In this document: positions 60,420 to 64,000 of the stretch, piece after piece | Layout of the letters: each line of letters opens with the position of its first letter | How positions within the stretch are numbered: position 1 is the stretch's first letter | Origin: Psococerastis gibbosa | Taxonomy: Eukaryota > Arthropoda > Insecta > Psocodea > Psocidae | Direction: 5' to 3' | Length of the DNA: 64,000 bases | Assembly: GCA_963971405.1 (NCBI GenBank) | Contig: OZ020493.1 | Coordinates: forward strand, 1,860,001-1,924,000 | The notes under the pieces: model-generated | What the model was told of the DNA's origin: nothing | Database searches by the model: none | What the model saw: only the letters and a program-made list of their open reading frames with translations | Made by a program: the position numbers and the translations under genes

Positions 60420-61178
60420 TTAAGCAGAGTTATTTATATCTTTGAAATAGTGATCGAATCCCTGCCGATATCGTCCATCATTTAATCCAAAATCTTTTGC
60501 AATAACTAGGAATGTATGTGACTCTTTCCATGCTTCCGCACAGAGTTTCATGAATGTCGCTAAATTCATATCTCCCGCAACATGGTCTCTATACACATTC
60601 TTTATATTAAGCAAATCCTGTTTGAATAATACGATAAAATTCAAATTATCTCGCAGCAAATGTTTCGGAATGGAGGTATAGGTCTGAGTGAGATAGAAGC
60701 AATCAACCCCTTTATGACGACCCATAGAGTAGACATTTCGAATTTCCCCTTGAGATTCACATGAAACATCATCGAATATTAGCACAGAGTTAGGTTTGAT
60801 GTCAGAGAGTGGTGTAACTGAATCGCCTGACCCTGTAAAAGTCATCCCACGAATAGAATTGATATTTTTCTCAAGCTGCTGGTATTTATGTTGAAACAAT
60901 GTCTTGCAGAATAAGTACACATTTTCAAATCGTAGACCAAACGGATGATATATCATGCTGCATAGTAGGCTTGTTTTACCACAACCTGATGGACCGCAGA
61001 TTGTACCACGAATCGATGCAGGAAGTAAAGGCCCATTCTTTCTATTACTCCGTACATTTTCATCTTCTTGACTTAGAATCACACTGAACTTATGTCTTTG
61101 TGGTACAAGCTTCATTATATGAGTGATTAAAAAAGCTATAAATACCACTGTATATACAAACATTTTACTCATTCGCAT
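60420..61178 (-). CDS. A32-like (FtsK/HerA) genome-packaging ATPase
   Basis: Walker A is GPSGCGKTS at residues 62-70 and Walker B is SVLIFDDV at 131-138; a polar motif FYLTQTY follows at 161-167. These are the marks of the packaging ATPases of Polintons, adintoviruses and large DNA viruses, which drive DNA into the capsid. The frame opens at 61,178, but the first 20 residues are a hydrophobic segment unusual for this family, and the promoter of the neighbour lies in the same DNA. The Met at 61,115 (MKLVPQRHKF, giving 231 aa) is therefore the more likely start. All motifs are intact. Divergent from the phospholipase gene. Confidence 0.92.
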   Translation of the reverse strand: MRMSKMFVYTVVFIAFLITHIMKLVPQRHKFSVILSQEDENVRSNRKNGPLLPASIRGTICGPSGCGKTSLLCSMIYHPFGLRFENVYLFCKTLFQHKYQQLEKNINSIRGMTFTGSGDSVTPLSDIKPNSVLIFDDVSCESQGEIRNVYSMGRHKGVDCFYLTQTYTSIPKHLLRDNLNFIVLFKQDLLNIKNVYRDHVAGDMNLATFMKLCAEAWKESHTFLVIAKDFGLNDGRYRQGFDHYFKDINNSA

Positions 61179-61190
61179 TTGAGAATACCT
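61116..61190. promoter_or_regulatory. Candidate bidirectional promoter
   Basis: TATAAATA at 61,136-61,143 lies about 50 bp before the capsid-module ATG at 61,191. On the opposite strand TATATA at about 61,150-61,155 lies about 40 bp before the preferred ATPase start at 61,115. If the longest ATPase frame were used, no non-coding DNA would separate the two genes. Confidence 0.5.
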
Positions 61191-61910
61191 ATGTTGAACA
61201 ACATAATTAATAAGTTACCAATTGAAGCACATATCCCCGGCTATCAATTTTGCGGACCAGGCACTAAGTTAGAAAAACGATTACTTCGTGGAGATCGAGG
61301 GAGAAACAAACTTGATCAAGCTTGTCGTGAACATGATATAGCCTATTCACAATCATCAGATATAACTAGTCGACACGTGGCTGATAAAAATTTGGCAGAT
61401 CAAGCGTGGCAACGTGTAAAAGCAAAAGATTCGTCTGTAGGGGAAAAAATCGTTGCTTTAGGTGTAGCAGCTGCAATGAAAGTTAAACGAAAGCTGGGAT
61501 TTGGGTTGAAGCGGAAAGTGTCTTTCAGATCACTATTGACTTCAGCTAAGAAAGCGATAAAGCTTACAAAACCACCCACTGTGGCGGATGCAATCAAGAT
61601 CGCATATAAATCTGTGAAAAATTTAAAGGGAGATAAAAGGAAACCTCCTCGAATCATACCTATTGCCAAGACAGGTGGTATATTACCACTTATCCCGATA
61701 TTTGCGGGGCTTTCTGCCCTAGGTGCTCTCTCTGGTGGTGCTGCAGGAATTGCATCGGCTGCTAATAAAGCCCATAGTGCACAGAAAAAGTATGAAGAAA
61801 TGAAACGTCATAATCAAACTATGGAATCTATAGCCATTGGAAAAGGCTTATATTTAGCACCATACAAGAATGGGAGTGGACTCTACTTACATCCTTATTC
61901 AAAAAACTAA
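61191..61910 (+). CDS. Phospholipase A2-domain minor capsid protein
   Basis: 239 aa from the ATG at 61,191; the open frame begins 12 bp earlier with TTG, which I rejected. Residues 18-24 (YQFCGPG) form the calcium-binding loop and 41-49 (LDQACREHD) hold the catalytic His48-Asp49 pair of the PLA2 fold seen in parvovirus VP1 and in adintovirus minor capsid proteins, where it helps the particle cross the endosomal membrane. A basic region with LGFG at 102-105 resembles adenain-type cleavage sites. A glycine-rich hydrophobic stretch spans about 162-190, and the C-terminus has two related GLYL.PY motifs. The catalytic residues are intact. Confidence 0.88.
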   Translation: MLNNIINKLPIEAHIPGYQFCGPGTKLEKRLLRGDRGRNKLDQACREHDIAYSQSSDITSRHVADKNLADQAWQRVKAKDSSVGEKIVALGVAAAMKVKRKLGFGLKRKVSFRSLLTSAKKAIKLTKPPTVADAIKIAYKSVKNLKGDKRKPPRIIPIAKTGGILPLIPIFAGLSALGALSGGAAGIASAANKAHSAQKKYEEMKRHNQTMESIAIGKGLYLAPYKNGSGLYLHPYSKN

Positions 61911-61915
61911 GTTGC

Positions 61916-62296
61916 ATGCCTCGGAACCGTCCACTGACTAATGTGGAACTTATAAAATTCGCCGCTAATGTTCCTCATTTTCGTGGTGTGTTCATGCGAA
62001 ATGCACTACCTCACATACCATGGCAACATTATGAAGCTGGAATAATTAATTTAGATGATGCTATGGGACCCGGCACACATTGGGTTGCTTACCGCAAGAT
62101 TAGAAACCAAGTTATATACTTCGATAGCTTTGGAGACTTGAAACCACCTTTAGAATTGAAACAATATTTTCACAACTGTGCAATATACTACAACTATCAA
62201 TCATATCAAACCTATTCAACATCAAATTGTGGGCAGTTATGCCTAAAATTTCTCTACATGAAAGATCCATTTTCCATGATATTAAAAGTTATATAA
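61916..62296 (+). CDS. Adenain-like cysteine protease (capsid maturation)
   Basis: 126 aa, starting 5 bp after the phospholipase gene. The catalytic set is visible in the adenovirus-protease order: His55 in GTHWVAY, Asp70 in YFDSFGD, Gln98 and Cys105 in STSNCGQLCL, with Gln seven residues before Cys as in adenain. It would process capsid precursors after assembly. It is shorter than adenoviral protease (about 200 aa), as is common in Polinton-type elements. No disruption seen. The neighbours on both sides are structural genes. Confidence 0.88.
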   Translation: MPRNRPLTNVELIKFAANVPHFRGVFMRNALPHIPWQHYEAGIINLDDAMGPGTHWVAYRKIRNQVIYFDSFGDLKPPLELKQYFHNCAIYYNYQSYQTYSTSNCGQLCLKFLYMKDPFSMILKVI

Positions 62297-62324
62297 GCTA
62301 TGCATATGTTTGATTTATTATATT

Positions 62325-63020
62325 ATGTCGCTAACATTGACACTAAGTGGTAACAAGTCATTCCTAGGTAGCAATTACTTCCCTCCAATTATACTTGAAG
62401 GTGTATGGGAAATCGGCTTGCTTGACCTTGAAACATATAATTCAATACCTAATCTCTCAAAGGGTGTGATTAAAATTATAAACGATTCAAAACCTCTGGA
62501 GGCTACAATAATTGAATTACCAATAGGATCTTACGAATTATCAGACATAGCTAAATATATAAATGAAGAGTGGGGTACTGAAATCGTATCGATAAGCGCG
62601 AATCGGAACACCATGCATTCCGTAGTTTGGATAATACTTGATGGCTTCACGATTGAAGTAAATGAAGAACTAGGATACCTGCTAGGCTTTGGTTATGATG
62701 GGGTGACATTTCTCACAAGTGGAATATATAAATCAACAGATAGCATTAAAATATCTAAAGTCAATGCAATTCGAATTAATTGTAATATTACAAGAGGATC
62801 ATATTTGAATGGTAGACCATCACATGCTGTTCATGAATTTTATCCTAATGTACCACCTGGTTATCGGATTGTTGAAGCACCACATACAATCGTCTACCAT
62901 GCTATAAATACAAATATACTTACAAGTCTAACATTAGACATTGTCGATCAAGACAACAACACGGTCGATTTCCGAGGGGAAACTATTACTTTACGTCTTC
63001 ATTTACGTAAACAATCATGA
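62325..63020 (+). CDS. Minor capsid protein, penton-like candidate
   Basis: 231 aa from the ATG at 62,325 (the frame opens with TTG at 62,310). Predicted almost wholly beta: LTLTLSGNKSF, WEIGLLDLETYNSIPN, ATIIELPIGSYEL, AIRINCNITRGSY, VHEFYPNVPPGY and a C-terminal VDFRGETITLRLHL. Position just before the major capsid gene and length of about 230 aa match the penton/minor capsid protein of Polintons and adintoviruses, which forms the fivefold vertex as a single jelly roll. Assignment rests on context and strand pattern rather than on a diagnostic motif. Its TGA overlaps the next ATG (63,017-63,020). Confidence 0.7.
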   Translation: MSLTLTLSGNKSFLGSNYFPPIILEGVWEIGLLDLETYNSIPNLSKGVIKIINDSKPLEATIIELPIGSYELSDIAKYINEEWGTEIVSISANRNTMHSVVWIILDGFTIEVNEELGYLLGFGYDGVTFLTSGIYKSTDSIKISKVNAIRINCNITRGSYLNGRPSHAVHEFYPNVPPGYRIVEAPHTIVYHAINTNILTSLTLDIVDQDNNTVDFRGETITLRLHLRKQS

Positions 63021-63190
63021 GAGTATATATTTCACAGCGGTATACACCATACAACATTCCAACTCGAGCTTCCACACAAGTACGCTGTGTTAAGCTCACT
63101 AATGAGAACAGACGATATTTACAATCAATAGGTTTTAAAATCCACGATGACATCAATGCTAAACGTGAAGGAGTCCATTCTCGTGGATGA
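63017..63190 (+). CDS. Small basic protein, 57 aa
   Basis: Starts MRVYISQRYTPYNI and ends at TGA 63,188-63,190. Enriched in Arg and Lys, with a LTNENRRYLQSIGFKI segment. Begins within an ATGA overlap with the penton-like gene and overlaps the major capsid start by 44 nt in another frame. Short basic proteins at this place are usual in the capsid modules of related elements, but I cannot name its function; DNA condensation or core-protein roles are possible. Confidence 0.55.
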   Translation: MRVYISQRYTPYNIPTRASTQVRCVKLTNENRRYLQSIGFKIHDDINAKREGVHSRG

Positions 63191-64000
63191 AAGTTTAACA
63201 CGTTATGAATACCATAAGATTGCACCCTATTCATCAAGCAGTCTAAATAATAATGATGAAATTCGCATACCAATCCATCAACAAGATATACTTACTCTAC
63301 CATGTGAAAGCCGACTGTATATTGAAGGTGTGTTAGAAAAAGGTGTGAAAACAATTGCTTATGAGGATGATGATGGGCTTAGTGCTAATGCTATGGCACA
63401 CTTATTCTCTGAAATACGCTATGAACTCAATGGAATAACTATTGATCATGTGCGAAATCCTGGTATTACCACTCAGCTTAAAGGGTTAGTATCATTCACC
63501 GCTCAAGATGCACAACGTCTTACAAACAACTCATTTTATACAGATACAAATAAAACTGAGAGGAACTTTAATTTCTGTTTGCCATTGAAAATGTTGTTTG
63601 GATTTTGCGAGGATTTCCGACGAGTTCTACTCAACGTTAAACAAGAGCTTGTCTTAGTACGATCACGCAGCAATACGAATGCCATGCGGGATATTTCAAA
63701 CACTAAAGACTTGACATTGAAACTGACTACTGTGATGTGGGAAATACCTTTCGTAAGTGTGAGTGATAGTCAGCGCCTTGAATTGTTGAGTGTACTAAGG
63801 GAAAATATTCGGTTGCCGATTGGCTTCCGAACATGGCAACTGTATGAATATCCCAACATTCCCTCATCAACATCATCAATTAATTGGCCTGTGCGAATGA
63901 TTTCTTCAAGTGAAAAACCACGGTTTGCTATTATTGGCTTCCAAGCAGCACGCACAGATGATGTTAAGGAAGATGCTAGTGTTTTTGATCAATGCGCTAT
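63147..64000 (+). CDS. Major capsid protein, double jelly-roll type, 5' part (cut by the window edge)
   Basis: Open from the ATG at 63,147 (or 63,156) to the last base, at least 284 codons without a stop. The N-terminus contains LNNNDEIRIPIHQQDILTLPCES and LYIEGVLEKG, then MAHLFSEIRYELNGI and FCLPLKMLFGF, in the order seen in the major capsid proteins of Polintons and adintoviruses. The family is usually 450-650 aa, so about half is present. It forms the hexameric capsomers of an icosahedral shell. No lesions seen in the visible part. Confidence 0.85.
   Translation, partial: MTSMLNVKESILVDESLTRYEYHKIAPYSSSSLNNNDEIRIPIHQQDILTLPCESRLYIEGVLEKGVKTIAYEDDDGLSANAMAHLFSEIRYELNGITIDHVRNPGITTQLKGLVSFTAQDAQRLTNNSFYTDTNKTERNFNFCLPLKMLFGFCEDFRRVLLNVKQELVLVRSRSNTNAMRDISNTKDLTLKLTTVMWEIPFVSVSDSQRLELLSVLRENIRLPIGFRTWQLYEYPNIPSSTSSINWPVRMISSSEKPRFAIIGFQAARTDDVKEDASVFDQCA

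Larger units (their letters stand above)
56873..64000. mobile_element. Polinton/adintovirus-type virus-like element, left part
   Basis: The set integrase with chromodomain, A32-like ATPase, adenain-like protease, PLA2 minor capsid protein and double jelly-roll capsid protein defines this class of self-synthesising, virion-coding elements. Genes form a leftward module (ATPase, DUF8207-like, integrase) and a rightward capsid module from a shared promoter, with three unknown genes at the left. The presence of a PLA2 domain favours the adintovirus group. No protein-primed DNA polymerase B is in view and neither terminal inverted repeat can be placed. All frames visible are open. Confidence 0.88.

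Noticed and set aside
61179..61190. Upstream TTG start for the phospholipase-domain protein
   Set aside because: The frame opens with TTG; the first ATG is at 61,191 and sits at a plausible distance from a TATA box. The same reasoning moved the starts of the genes at 57,582 and 62,325.

Overview
The window is eukaryotic nuclear DNA, most likely from an arthropod and probably an insect. Supporting signs are spliced transposon genes with GT..AG junctions, tRNA-derived SINEs, non-LTR retrotransposon relics, a Harbinger-type DNA transposon, and a Polinton/adintovirus-type element of a kind common in arthropod genomes. No ordinary single-copy host gene could be recognised. The species cannot be named from the sequence alone.

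Layout. (1) Positions 1-40,010 are one satellite array built on a composite unit of about 749 bp. Each long unit carries a variable C-tract, a 17-bp palindrome and internally related sub-repeats. Units are arranged in higher-order blocks that I call A, B and C: A-B-C (1-13,255), A-C (13,256-22,237, lacking B and one 740-bp sub-unit), A-B (22,238-about 30,070), then a shuffled and increasingly diverged edge. The many short open frames in the array are repeat-borne and are not annotated as genes. (2) Positions 40,011-57,000 hold decayed unique sequence and transposon debris: a LINE ORF2 C-terminus relic (42.2-42.5 kb, minus), a 7.1-kb Harbinger element with near-perfect 28-bp terminal inverted repeats (43,803-50,922), a reverse-transcriptase relic (51.4-51.6 kb, minus), a foldback repeat (55.2-55.6 kb), a 154-bp tandem repeat and two tRNA-derived SINEs, one with a 14-bp target duplication. 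(3) From about 56,870 to the right edge lies an apparently intact virus-like element: integrase with chromodomain, a DUF8207-like protein, packaging ATPase, phospholipase-A2-domain minor capsid protein, adenain-like protease, penton-like protein, a 57-aa basic protein and the start of the major capsid protein, plus three uncharacterised small ORFs. A polymerase gene and the terminal repeats are not visible and may lie beyond the right edge.

How the genes fit together. The Harbinger element keeps the first exon of its transposase on the plus strand and a four-exon Myb/SANT-like partner gene on the minus strand. No catalytic DDE domain could be found, so it looks non-autonomous now. In the virus-like element, an integration module (ATPase, DUF8207-like, integrase) reads left and a capsid module (PLA2, protease, penton, small ORF, capsid) reads right from a short shared promoter region near 61,116-61,190. 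Genes are packed with 4-nt ATGA overlaps and gaps of a few bases, and every frame seen is open, which suggests a young insertion.
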